Source: an uncultured Lachnospiraceae bacterium (GTDB taxonomy: Bacteria > Bacillota > Clostridia > Lachnospirales > Lachnospiraceae). From it: DNA of 54,891 nucleotides. Where the stretch lies: contig CAJUJM010000104.1 in assembly GCA_910586755.1 (NCBI GenBank), forward strand, positions 1 through 54,891, given 5' to 3'. Of the stretch, positions 48,364-54,891 are shown in pieces; the first letter of the stretch is position 1; every line of letters begins with the position of its first letter. The notes under the pieces were generated by a model. The model was not told where the DNA came from and did no database searches. It saw nothing but the letters and a program-made list of their open reading frames with translations. Both the position numbers and the translations under genes were made by a program.

Positions 48364-49002
48364 ATGGAAAGCAGTATTATCACAATTAGCAGAGAATATG
48401 GAAGTGGAGGGCGAGAGATTGCCAGAAAGACAGCGGAAAAATTGGGGATCCCGTTTTACGACAGGGATTTGATTGACAAAGCCGCCAAGGAAAGCGGTTT
48501 TACTCCGGAGTTTGTGGCAGAGCGGGAACAACGCCTTGGAAGTAATTTTCTCTACAATTTTGCTCTTGGAGGAATCTATGGACTGGCTTATCCCAGAAAG
48601 CCGGAAATGAAGGAGCTGCCGGTTGCGGAACAGATTTTTCTGGCGCAGAGAAAAGTGATTGAGGATTTGGCGGAACAGGGGCCCTGCATTTTTGTGGGCC
48701 GGTGCGCCGATTATATCCTGCGGAATAAGCCAAAGGTTTTAAAGGTCTTTATCTATGCGGATCCCAAAGCAAGGATATGCCGGGCTGTAGAAAAATATGG
48801 TCAGATGGAAGAACAGGCGGAAGAACTGATCCGCCACATTGACAAGCAGCGCAGGCTTCATTATGAAGCATACACTGTTCAGGAGTGGGGGGATCGGAAT
48901 AATTACCATCTGATGTTAGACAGCCAGGCTTTTGGAGTGGAAGGCTGTGTAGATATTATCTGCAAAGCAGTCCTTTCCCTTGATAAGAAGCCCTCTCCTT
49001 AA
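48364..49002 (+). CDS. Cytidylate kinase-like family protein
   Basis: A 212-residue P-loop protein of the cytidylate kinase 2 (CmkL) family. The phosphate loop region is ITISREYGSGGREIARKTAE, followed by LGIPFYDRDLIDKAAKESG; VFIYADPKARICRAVEKYG is the usual lid. True cytidylate kinase is normally a separate gene and this family's substrate is uncertain. The start at 48364 follows GGAGGTG; an ATG at 48352 overlaps that ribosome site. The 3' end overlaps the convergent radical SAM gene by 47 bases. Confidence 0.88.
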   Translation: MESSIITISREYGSGGREIARKTAEKLGIPFYDRDLIDKAAKESGFTPEFVAEREQRLGSNFLYNFALGGIYGLAYPRKPEMKELPVAEQIFLAQRKVIEDLAEQGPCIFVGRCADYILRNKPKVLKVFIYADPKARICRAVEKYGQMEEQAEELIRHIDKQRRLHYEAYTVQEWGDRNNYHLMLDSQAFGVEGCVDIICKAVLSLDKKPSP

Positions 49003-49885
49003 AACGGCGGGTCAGGGAGTTTAACACCAGCTTCTTATCGGCGCTCCACATAGGGGCGATGAGCAGGGACTTCGGGCCGTCCCCGGTAATGCGGTGAATT
49101 ACCATTTCCGGCGGCAGCAGCTCAATACAGTCGATAATTAAATCAATATATTCTTCCATTGAAAAAATTGAAAAGGGATTTGCCCGGTAGATCAGCGCCA
49201 GGCGGGTCCCTTTTAATATGTGGAGAAGCTGAAGCTTGACGCCGTCTAAGGAAGGGGAAAAAGCAGACAGGTAGCGCACAGTATCAAGCATCATATCCCT
49301 GGTTTCACCGGGAAGGCCCAGGATTACGTGAACGATAACGGCAATATCAAGCTTTTTAAGGCTGAGGCAGGCCTTTTCAAAACATCCTAGCTCATAACCC
49401 CTGCCAATAAACGCAGCAGTCTGGGGATGAATGGTCTGAAGGCCTAACTCTACCCAAACCGGTTTGATTTGGTTAAGGCGAAAGAGCAGGGAGAGAACAT
49501 CCTCCGGCAGACAGTCCGGCCGGGTGGCAATAGACAGAACGGCGATATCCGGATGAGATATTGCCTCCATAAAAAGAGGTTCCAGATAGGAAACCGGGGC
49601 ATAAGTATTGGTGAAGGACTGAAAATAGGCAATATATCTGCCGGTAAATTTCCCTGACAGACGCGCCTTGGCGGACTCAATCTGTTCATATACAGATGCA
49701 GCGCGTTTTTGGGCAAAATCCCCGGAACCTCCCTGGCTGCAGAAAATACAGCCTCCGGTCCCAAGAGAGCCGTCCCGGTTGGGGCAGGTCATGCCGCCGT
49801 CTAATGCCAGCTTATACAGTTTTTCTCCAAAACAGTCCCGAAGATAGAAATCCAGGGAATGATAGGGCTTTCCGTTCCAGTTCAT
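48956..49885 (-). CDS. TIGR01212-family radical SAM protein
   Basis: A 309-residue radical SAM protein. The cluster-binding cysteines are in CPNRDGSLGTGGCIFC (spacing C-x12-C-x2-C), typical of the YhcC/TIGR01212 group. YFQSFTNTYAPV, ELGLQTIHPQTAAFIGRGY and VHVILGLPGETRDMM are family signatures. The reaction is not well established; some members affect growth or tRNA. It starts at 49885 and ends inside the kinase-like gene on the other strand. Confidence 0.92.
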   Translation of the reverse strand: MNWNGKPYHSLDFYLRDCFGEKLYKLALDGGMTCPNRDGSLGTGGCIFCSQGGSGDFAQKRAASVYEQIESAKARLSGKFTGRYIAYFQSFTNTYAPVSYLEPLFMEAISHPDIAVLSIATRPDCLPEDVLSLLFRLNQIKPVWVELGLQTIHPQTAAFIGRGYELGCFEKACLSLKKLDIAVIVHVILGLPGETRDMMLDTVRYLSAFSPSLDGVKLQLLHILKGTRLALIYRANPFSIFSMEEYIDLIIDCIELLPPEMVIHRITGDGPKSLLIAPMWSADKKLVLNSLTRRFKERASYQGKGLLCR

Positions 49886-49986
49886 AAGGGATGTCCCGCC
49901 TGTTACATTTTTTCAAGGGATTAGTTCTGTATATCAGTATACAATGAAATCGTAAAAAATTATAGAGTATTTGGTGAAAAATTGAA

Positions 49987-50050
49987 TTGTCGTCCAGTGG
50001 TAAAACATGGTATAATAGGGGCACTTGGCTAGGTATTTTTGAGCCTGGCG
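49987..50050 (+). promoter_or_regulatory. galK promoter and shared leader motif
   Basis: TATAAT lies at 50011-50016, with a weak -35 (TTGTCG, 49987-49992). CACTTGGCTAGGT and AGCCTGGCGA (50022-50050) begin 11 bases after the start of the -10 box, exactly as in the lrgB copy at 44938. A short stem is possible (GGCT with AGCC). A further hairpin (TTGTCAGC/GCTGATACAA, 50085-50110) sits just before the ribosome site. Confidence 0.6.
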
Positions 50051-50125
50051 AATAGGGCATATAAGGGTAAGGTTGGAATATTATTTGTCAGCAGTTCCCG
50101 GCTGATACAAAAAGGAGAGGAAATT

Positions 50126-51415
50126 ATGAGTGCAAAGGAAATCATTCAGGTATTAGAACAGGAAAAGGCAGCGGCTCTTATGGAAAGCCTGTACGGCAGA
50201 GCTCAGGCAGAGGAGAATAAAAAGCGCTACCAGGCCATGGTTGATGGATACGTGCAGACCTTTGGAGACGGCGATATTAAGCTGTTTTCTTCTCCGGGCC
50301 GCACGGAAATCAGCGGAAACCACACCGACCACAACCACGGCAAGGTTTTGGCAGGAAGTATTAATCTGGACTGTGTTGGCGCTGCGGCAAAGAATGATTC
50401 CAGACAGATCCGCATTGTCAGCGAAACCTATAATCAGGATTTTACCATTGACCTGGATCAACTGGAAGTAAGCCCCAAAGCAGCCGGAACTATTGACCTG
50501 GTAAAAGGCATGTTAAAGGGTTTTGAGAGCTTTGGCTACCAGATTGGCGGCTTTAACGCCTACCTTACCAGCAACGTTATCAGTGCGGCAGGGGTCAGCT
50601 CATCTGCCGCGTTTGAGATGTTAATCTGTTCTATGATTAATACCTTTTATAATGAGGGGAAACTGGATGCAGTTGCCTATGCCCACATTGGAAAATATGC
50701 GGAAAATCATTACTGGAATAAGGCGTCAGGACTTTTGGATCAAATGGCCTGTGCAGTGGGGGGCCTGATTACCATTGATTTTGCTAATCCTGCAGAACCG
50801 GCTGTAGAGAAAATAGATTTTGATTTTGGTTCCCAGGATCACAGCCTGATTATTGTTCAGACTGGTAAAGGACATGCGGATTTAAGCGCAGACTATTCTT
50901 CCGTGCCAAACGAGATGAAAAAAGTTGCAGATTACTTTGGCAAAGAGGTGTTGGCGGAGATTACGGAGGACATGGTAATTGAGAACTTTCAGGCAGTAAG
51001 AGAGTATGCAGGAGACCGTTCTGTCCTCCGCGCCCTTCATTTCTTTGAAGAAAACAAGAGGGTGGAGGCCATGGTAGCGGCATTAAAGGCCGATGATTTC
51101 CATGCCTTTTTGGACGGTATCACTGCGTCCGGCAACTCTTCCTGGAAGTGGCTGCAGAACTGCTACACCAACGCCAGCGTTCAGGAGCAGGGGATTACCA
51201 CTACCCTGGCCCTTACAGAAATGTTTATTGCCGGGAAAAAGAGAGGCGCCTGCCGGGTTCACGGCGGCGGTTTCGCCGGTGTGATTATGGCTATGCTGCC
51301 CAACGATTTGGTGGATGAGTATATTACATACATTGAAAAAGCAGTAGGGGAAGGAAGCGCATACCGGATGAGCATCCGGCCTTATGGGGCTATTTGTGTC
51401 AGTGAGATGATTTAA
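50126..51415 (+). CDS. galK: Galactokinase
   Basis: A 429-residue GHMP kinase phosphorylating galactose at O1. The signature GRTEISGNHTDHNHGKVLAG (about residues 58-77) is specific to galactokinases. The phosphate loop is GVSSSAAFEM and the third motif is CRVHGGGFAG. The start at 50126 follows AAAGGAGAGG; an upstream in-frame start at 50039 lies in the leader. The usual Leloir partners galT and galE are not in the window. The predicted protein is longer than the ~390 residues of Bacillus GalK, in line with Clostridial forms. Confidence 0.94.
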   Translation: MSAKEIIQVLEQEKAAALMESLYGRAQAEENKKRYQAMVDGYVQTFGDGDIKLFSSPGRTEISGNHTDHNHGKVLAGSINLDCVGAAAKNDSRQIRIVSETYNQDFTIDLDQLEVSPKAAGTIDLVKGMLKGFESFGYQIGGFNAYLTSNVISAAGVSSSAAFEMLICSMINTFYNEGKLDAVAYAHIGKYAENHYWNKASGLLDQMACAVGGLITIDFANPAEPAVEKIDFDFGSQDHSLIIVQTGKGHADLSADYSSVPNEMKKVADYFGKEVLAEITEDMVIENFQAVREYAGDRSVLRALHFFEENKRVEAMVAALKADDFHAFLDGITASGNSSWKWLQNCYTNASVQEQGITTTLALTEMFIAGKKRGACRVHGGGFAGVIMAMLPNDLVDEYITYIEKAVGEGSAYRMSIRPYGAICVSEMI

Positions 51416-51450
51416 TGTAATAGCTCAGATAGCGGAGAACTTGAAATGTA

Positions 51451-51507
51451 AAAATGTGCTGTACCGGAATAAGCTTTAAGGCTTTCATTCCGTGCAGCAC
51501 ATTTTTT
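51451..51507. terminator. Bidirectional terminator between galK and carB
   Basis: AAAATGTGCTG pairs with CAGCACATTTT and the inner GGAAT with ATTCC. T runs follow on both strands. Confidence 0.85.
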
Positions 51508-51512
51508 ATAAT

Positions 51513-51544
51513 CCGGGAAAGCGGCTAACAGCAAGCTTTCCCGG
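51513..51544 (-). terminator. Second hairpin downstream of carB
   Basis: CCGGGAAAGC pairs perfectly with GCTTTCCCGG around a 12-base loop, ten bases from the carB stop. No T run follows, so it may mainly protect the mRNA end ahead of the true terminator at 51451. Confidence 0.6.
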
Positions 51545-51553
51545 GAAAAACAA

Positions 51554-54500
51554 TTATTCTAAAATACTGGCATGATACTCCTGAAGAGATTTCAGCTCAT
51601 CATGCTCGCCTTTTGCCATAGCCGCAATACCCTTGGCAGCAGCCTTGGCGGCGTACATGGTGGTGATGTAAGGGATTTTTTTATTAATTGCGGTTTTACG
51701 CAAATAGGAATCATCATATTTACTCTGCTTGCCGGCCGGGGAGTTGATGATTAGATCAATTTCACCGTTGACCATAGCGTCATAGATGTTGGGACGGCCC
51801 TCCTGAAGCTTCTTTAAAATGCGGCAGGAAACGCCGTTTTCCTCCAGATATTGTCCCGTGCCTTCGGTAGCTACAATTTGAAAGCCCAGGTCAAAAAGCT
51901 GCCTGGCCGCCTCTAAGGCCAGTTCCTTGTCCTCTCTGTTAACGCTGACCAAGGCAGTACCGGATAAGGGCAACTTGGTTCCGGTAGCTTCCTCAGCCTT
52001 GTAATAAGCTAAGGGGAAGGTACTGCTGATGCCCAGCACCTCTCCGGTGGAACGCATTTCCGGCCCAAGGAGAGGATCCACCTCCGGGAACATGTTAAAG
52101 GGCAGAACCGCTTCTTTTACGCCATAGTAGGGATGCTCCTTCTCTTTAAAACGGGTGACATCCGGCCGGGTGCCGGTGAGCTCGTAAGCCATAAGCTGGG
52201 TCGCAATGTTTGCCATGTTGATGTTGCATACCTTAGATACCAGCGGCACGGTGCGGGAAGCTCTGGGGTTGGCTTCCAGAACATATACCTGATCCTTGTA
52301 GATAGCGTACTGCATATTCATCAGGCCCACAACGCCCATCTCACAGGCAATGTCAGTGGTGTATTTGCGGATAATCTCCTTGTTCTTCTCCGAAATTTTA
52401 ACAGAGGGGATTACACAGGCAGAGTCTCCGGAGTGGATACCGGCCTGTTCAATATGCTGCATAACCGTAGGAACAAATGCGTGGGTGCCGTCGGAGATAG
52501 CATCGGTTTCACACTCCATTGCATCCTGTAAGAACATATCCATCAGGATGGGACGCTCCGGGGTTACATCAATGGCAGCAGTCATATAGTCGCGCAGCAT
52601 GTCGTCATCGTAAACTACCTCCATGCCCCTGCCGCCTAATACATAGGACGGACGAACCATCATGGGGTAACCGATGCGGTGGGCAATCTCCAAAGCGTCT
52701 TCTACCGTAACCGCCATGCCGGACTTGGGCATGGGGATATTCAATTTGTTCATCATTGCGTTGAACAAGTCCCGATCCTCAGCCATGTCAATAACTGCCG
52801 GGGAGGTTCCCAGGATGTGAGCGCCGCGCTTTTCCAGTTCAGCAGCAATGTTTAAGGGAGTCTGGCCGCCGAACTGTACGATAACGCCCAGAGGCTTTTC
52901 TTTGTTGTAAATGCTCATAACATCCTCAACGGTCAGCGGTTCGAAATACAGCTTGTCAGAGGTGTCATAGTCGGTGGAAACGGTTTCCGGATTGCAGTTA
53001 ACCATAATGGTTTCAAAGCCCAGCTCCCGCAAAGTCAATGCCGCGTGAACGCAGCAGTAATCAAACTCAATTCCCTGTCCGATACGGTTAGGACCGCCGC
53101 CTAATACCATAACCTTTCTGCGATCTGATACAGGGGCCTTATCTTCCCCGTTATAAGTAGAATAGTAGTAGGAAGCAGGATCTTTTACGCCGCTTACAGG
53201 AACCGCATCCCAACATTCCTTTACGCCCAGAGCCTCTCTTTTGTTAAACAGCTCCCACTCATCGATTTCCAGAAGCTTAGCCAGATATTTGTCGGAGAAA
53301 CCGTCTTTTTTCGCCTGGATTAACAACTCGTCCGGAAGCGCCGCTCCTTTATAAGAAAGGATTTTTTCTTCCAGCTCTACCAGTTCCTTCATCTGCTGCA
53401 AAAACCACATTTTAATGTGGGTCATTTCATGGAGCTTTTCTAAAGGAGCGCCCTTGCGGATTGCTTCATACATAATAAACTGACGCTCGCTGGAAGGCTC
53501 AGCCAGCTTTAAATATAACTGGTCTAAAGTCAGCTGGTTGAAATTCTTTGCAAAGCCCAGGCCATAGCGGCCGGTTTCCAGAGAGCGGATAGCTTTTTGC
53601 AGGGCTTCTTTATAATTCTTACCAATGGACATAACCTCGCCCACAGCCTTCATCTGGGTGCCCAGCTTATCCTGTGAGCCTTTAAACTTCTCAAATGCCC
53701 AGCGGGCAAACTTGATTACCACATAATCGCCGGAGGGCTTGTAATTGTCCAGCGTCCCTTCCTTCCAATAAGGAATCTCGTCTAAAGTGAGACCGCAGGC
53801 CAACAGCGCGGATACATAAGCAATGGGGAATCCGGTAGCTTTAGAAGCCAGCGCGGAGGAGCGGGAAGTTCTGGGGTTGATTTCGATAATGATGATACGG
53901 TCGCTTTTGGGGTCGTGGGCAAATTGTACATTGGTGCCGCCAATGACGCCGATGGATTCTACAATCGCGTGGGCCTGCTTCTCCAAACGATCCTGCAGTT
54001 CCTTAGAAATGGTCAGCATAGGCGCGCTGCAGAAGGAATCGCCGGTGTGAACGCCCATGGGGTCAATATTTTCAATAAAGCAGATGGAAATCTTTTTGCC
54101 GGCAGCGTCACGAACTACCTCTACCTCCAACTCTTCCCAGCCAATCACAGACTCTTCAATCAGAATCTGATGAACCATGGAAGCAGCCAGGCCGCGGGCA
54201 GCCACTTTCTTTAACTCTTCTTCATTATAGACAATACCGCCGCCGGTGCCGCCCATGGTGTAGGCCGGACGGATCACAACCGGGTAGCCTAGCTCTGACG
54301 CAATCCTCAAAGCCTCGTCAACAGAGTAGGCGGGAGCGCTTTTGGCCATTTCAATACCAAGCTGGTTCATAGCTTCCTTAAAAGCAATCCGATCCTCGCC
54401 CCGGTTGATGGCATCTACCTGAACTCCGATAACCTGAACATGGTATTTGTCCAGTACACCGGCATTATAAAGCTCCTCACAAAGGTTTAAGCCGGATTGG

Positions 54501-54775
54501 CCGCCTAAGTTGGGGAGCAGGGCGTCGGGCCGTTCCTTAGCGATAATCTCAGTAAGACGGTCCACATTTAAAGGTTCAATATAGGTGGCGTCAGCAGTGG
54601 CCGGGTCGGTCATGATGGTAGCCGGATTGGAATTGACAAGCACAATCTTATATCCCAGATTTCTGAGAGCCTTGCAGGCCTGGGTGCCGGAATAGTCAAA
54701 CTCGCAAGCCTGACCAATAATAATCGGACCGGAACCGATGATCAAGATTTTGTTGATGTCATTGCGTTTTGGCAT
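51554..54775 (-). CDS. carB: Carbamoyl-phosphate synthase, large subunit
   Basis: A 1073-residue enzyme that makes carbamoyl phosphate from bicarbonate, ammonia and two ATP for pyrimidine and arginine synthesis. The two homologous ATP-grasp halves are visible (ILIIGSGPIIIGQACEFDYS near residue 10, MVLGGGPNRIGQGIEFDYCC near residue 560). VIRPAYTMGGTGGGI and MVRPSYVLGGRGMEV are the paired ATP-binding loops, and the C-terminal ~140 residues are the allosteric MGS domain (EGTGQYLEENGVSCRIL). The start at 54775 follows TATGGAGGTCC. The small subunit gene carA is not in view, although it usually precedes carB; the presence of a -10 box directly upstream suggests that carB has its own promoter. Confidence 0.96.
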   Translation of the reverse strand: MPKRNDINKILIIGSGPIIIGQACEFDYSGTQACKALRNLGYKIVLVNSNPATIMTDPATADATYIEPLNVDRLTEIIAKERPDALLPNLGGQSGLNLCEELYNAGVLDKYHVQVIGVQVDAINRGEDRIAFKEAMNQLGIEMAKSAPAYSVDEALRIASELGYPVVIRPAYTMGGTGGGIVYNEEELKKVAARGLAASMVHQILIEESVIGWEELEVEVVRDAAGKKISICFIENIDPMGVHTGDSFCSAPMLTISKELQDRLEKQAHAIVESIGVIGGTNVQFAHDPKSDRIIIIEINPRTSRSSALASKATGFPIAYVSALLACGLTLDEIPYWKEGTLDNYKPSGDYVVIKFARWAFEKFKGSQDKLGTQMKAVGEVMSIGKNYKEALQKAIRSLETGRYGLGFAKNFNQLTLDQLYLKLAEPSSERQFIMYEAIRKGAPLEKLHEMTHIKMWFLQQMKELVELEEKILSYKGAALPDELLIQAKKDGFSDKYLAKLLEIDEWELFNKREALGVKECWDAVPVSGVKDPASYYYSTYNGEDKAPVSDRRKVMVLGGGPNRIGQGIEFDYCCVHAALTLRELGFETIMVNCNPETVSTDYDTSDKLYFEPLTVEDVMSIYNKEKPLGVIVQFGGQTPLNIAAELEKRGAHILGTSPAVIDMAEDRDLFNAMMNKLNIPMPKSGMAVTVEDALEIAHRIGYPMMVRPSYVLGGRGMEVVYDDDMLRDYMTAAIDVTPERPILMDMFLQDAMECETDAISDGTHAFVPTVMQHIEQAGIHSGDSACVIPSVKISEKNKEIIRKYTTDIACEMGVVGLMNMQYAIYKDQVYVLEANPRASRTVPLVSKVCNINMANIATQLMAYELTGTRPDVTRFKEKEHPYYGVKEAVLPFNMFPEVDPLLGPEMRSTGEVLGISSTFPLAYYKAEEATGTKLPLSGTALVSVNREDKELALEAARQLFDLGFQIVATEGTGQYLEENGVSCRILKKLQEGRPNIYDAMVNGEIDLIINSPAGKQSKYDDSYLRKTAINKKIPYITTMYAAKAAAKGIAAMAKGEHDELKSLQEYHASILE

Positions 54776-54832
54776 AATGGACCTCCATAAGTATAGTGTT
54801 GTTGCGGATTCTAAAAAACTCTAATCTAAATG

Positions 54833-54838
54833 ATTATA
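54833..54838 (-). promoter_or_regulatory. -10 box of carB
   Basis: TATAAT on the minus strand, 58 bases before the start codon. No convincing -35 is visible at the usual distance. The remaining bases to the window edge are AT-rich and hold no gene. Confidence 0.5.
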
Positions 54839-54891
54839 TCACAAAAATTTTTCTTGAATAGGGGGAAAATGTAAAAAAAGAGAAATTTGTA

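Noticed and set aside
1..54891. tRNA or rRNA genes
   Set aside because: No cloverleaf with the conserved GGTTCGA-type arm and no rRNA-like segment was seen in any intergenic region on either strand.

Overview
The window looks like a chromosomal segment of a gut-type member of the Lachnospiraceae or a near relative (Clostridia). The signs are low-to-moderate GC, strong AGGAGG-type ribosome sites, YesM/YesN regulation of a sugar ABC transporter, a folate ECF S component behind a THF riboswitch, SLH and cell-wall-binding surface modules, and a collagen-like protein behind a possible sporulation promoter. Genus cannot be fixed by eye.

Left edge to 4.3 kb: the end of a Tn554-like tyrosine-recombinase element (1-~1425) has cut off the 5' part of a flavodoxin gene. 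An aldo/keto reductase, a CMD-cupin fusion and a DUF4405 membrane protein follow in one run.

4.3-14.8 kb: a carbohydrate-type uptake and oxidation cluster. It holds an FAD oxidoreductase, a 55-residue membrane protein, a YesM-type kinase, a YesN-type AraC regulator, a solute-binding lipoprotein, two permeases and a second, unrelated-looking FAD oxidoreductase. The same pair of direct repeats with a 21-bp period lies before the first FAD gene and before the binding-protein gene, as expected for sites of the YesN-type regulator. There is no ATPase subunit and no glycoside hydrolase.

14.8-26.7 kb: an accessory island full of broken genes. It has remnants of AlbA_2/Schlafen-like ATP-binding genes plus one intact copy, a 5'-truncated parA with a partner gene, and a type I restriction-modification locus in the order hsdM, tyrosine recombinase, half-length hsdS, DUF2442 gene, full-length hsdS, hsdR. 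Fragments of DUF2442 and DUF4160 genes sit at several junctions. Direct repeats in the two hsdS genes would make in-frame hybrids, so switching of DNA specificity is plausible.

26.7-37.8 kb: a Na/Pi cotransporter-PhoU gene and a HAD phosphatase gene, each broken by an internal deletion, then a collagen-like protein, an iron alcohol dehydrogenase, a phosphopantetheinyl transferase, a thioesterase, a PAP2 phosphatase, an MBL hydrolase, THF riboswitch-folT, mrp, a small (p)ppGpp synthetase and a GNAT enzyme.

37.9-45.8 kb: lrgA and lrgB, normally adjacent, are separated by about 6.8 kb. The insert holds a GHKL kinase/LytTR regulator pair and a divergent 1358-residue SLH surface protein. The surface-protein promoter has a run of nine G between its -35 and -10 boxes and a tandem repeat just upstream that fits a LytTR site. 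This is the best candidate in the window for an undescribed phase-variable, two-component-controlled surface system.

45.9-54.9 kb: a PAP2 protein, a CadC-like ArsR regulator with an HMA protein, a DtxR-like regulator divergent from a FeoB-associated cysteine-rich peptide, a cytidylate kinase-like gene, a radical SAM protein, galK and carB. Two unexplained leader motifs recur: a two-hairpin element of about 100 bp before mrp and before arsR, and a roughly 34-nt motif at the predicted transcription start of both lrgB and galK. No rRNA, tRNA or CRISPR array was seen.
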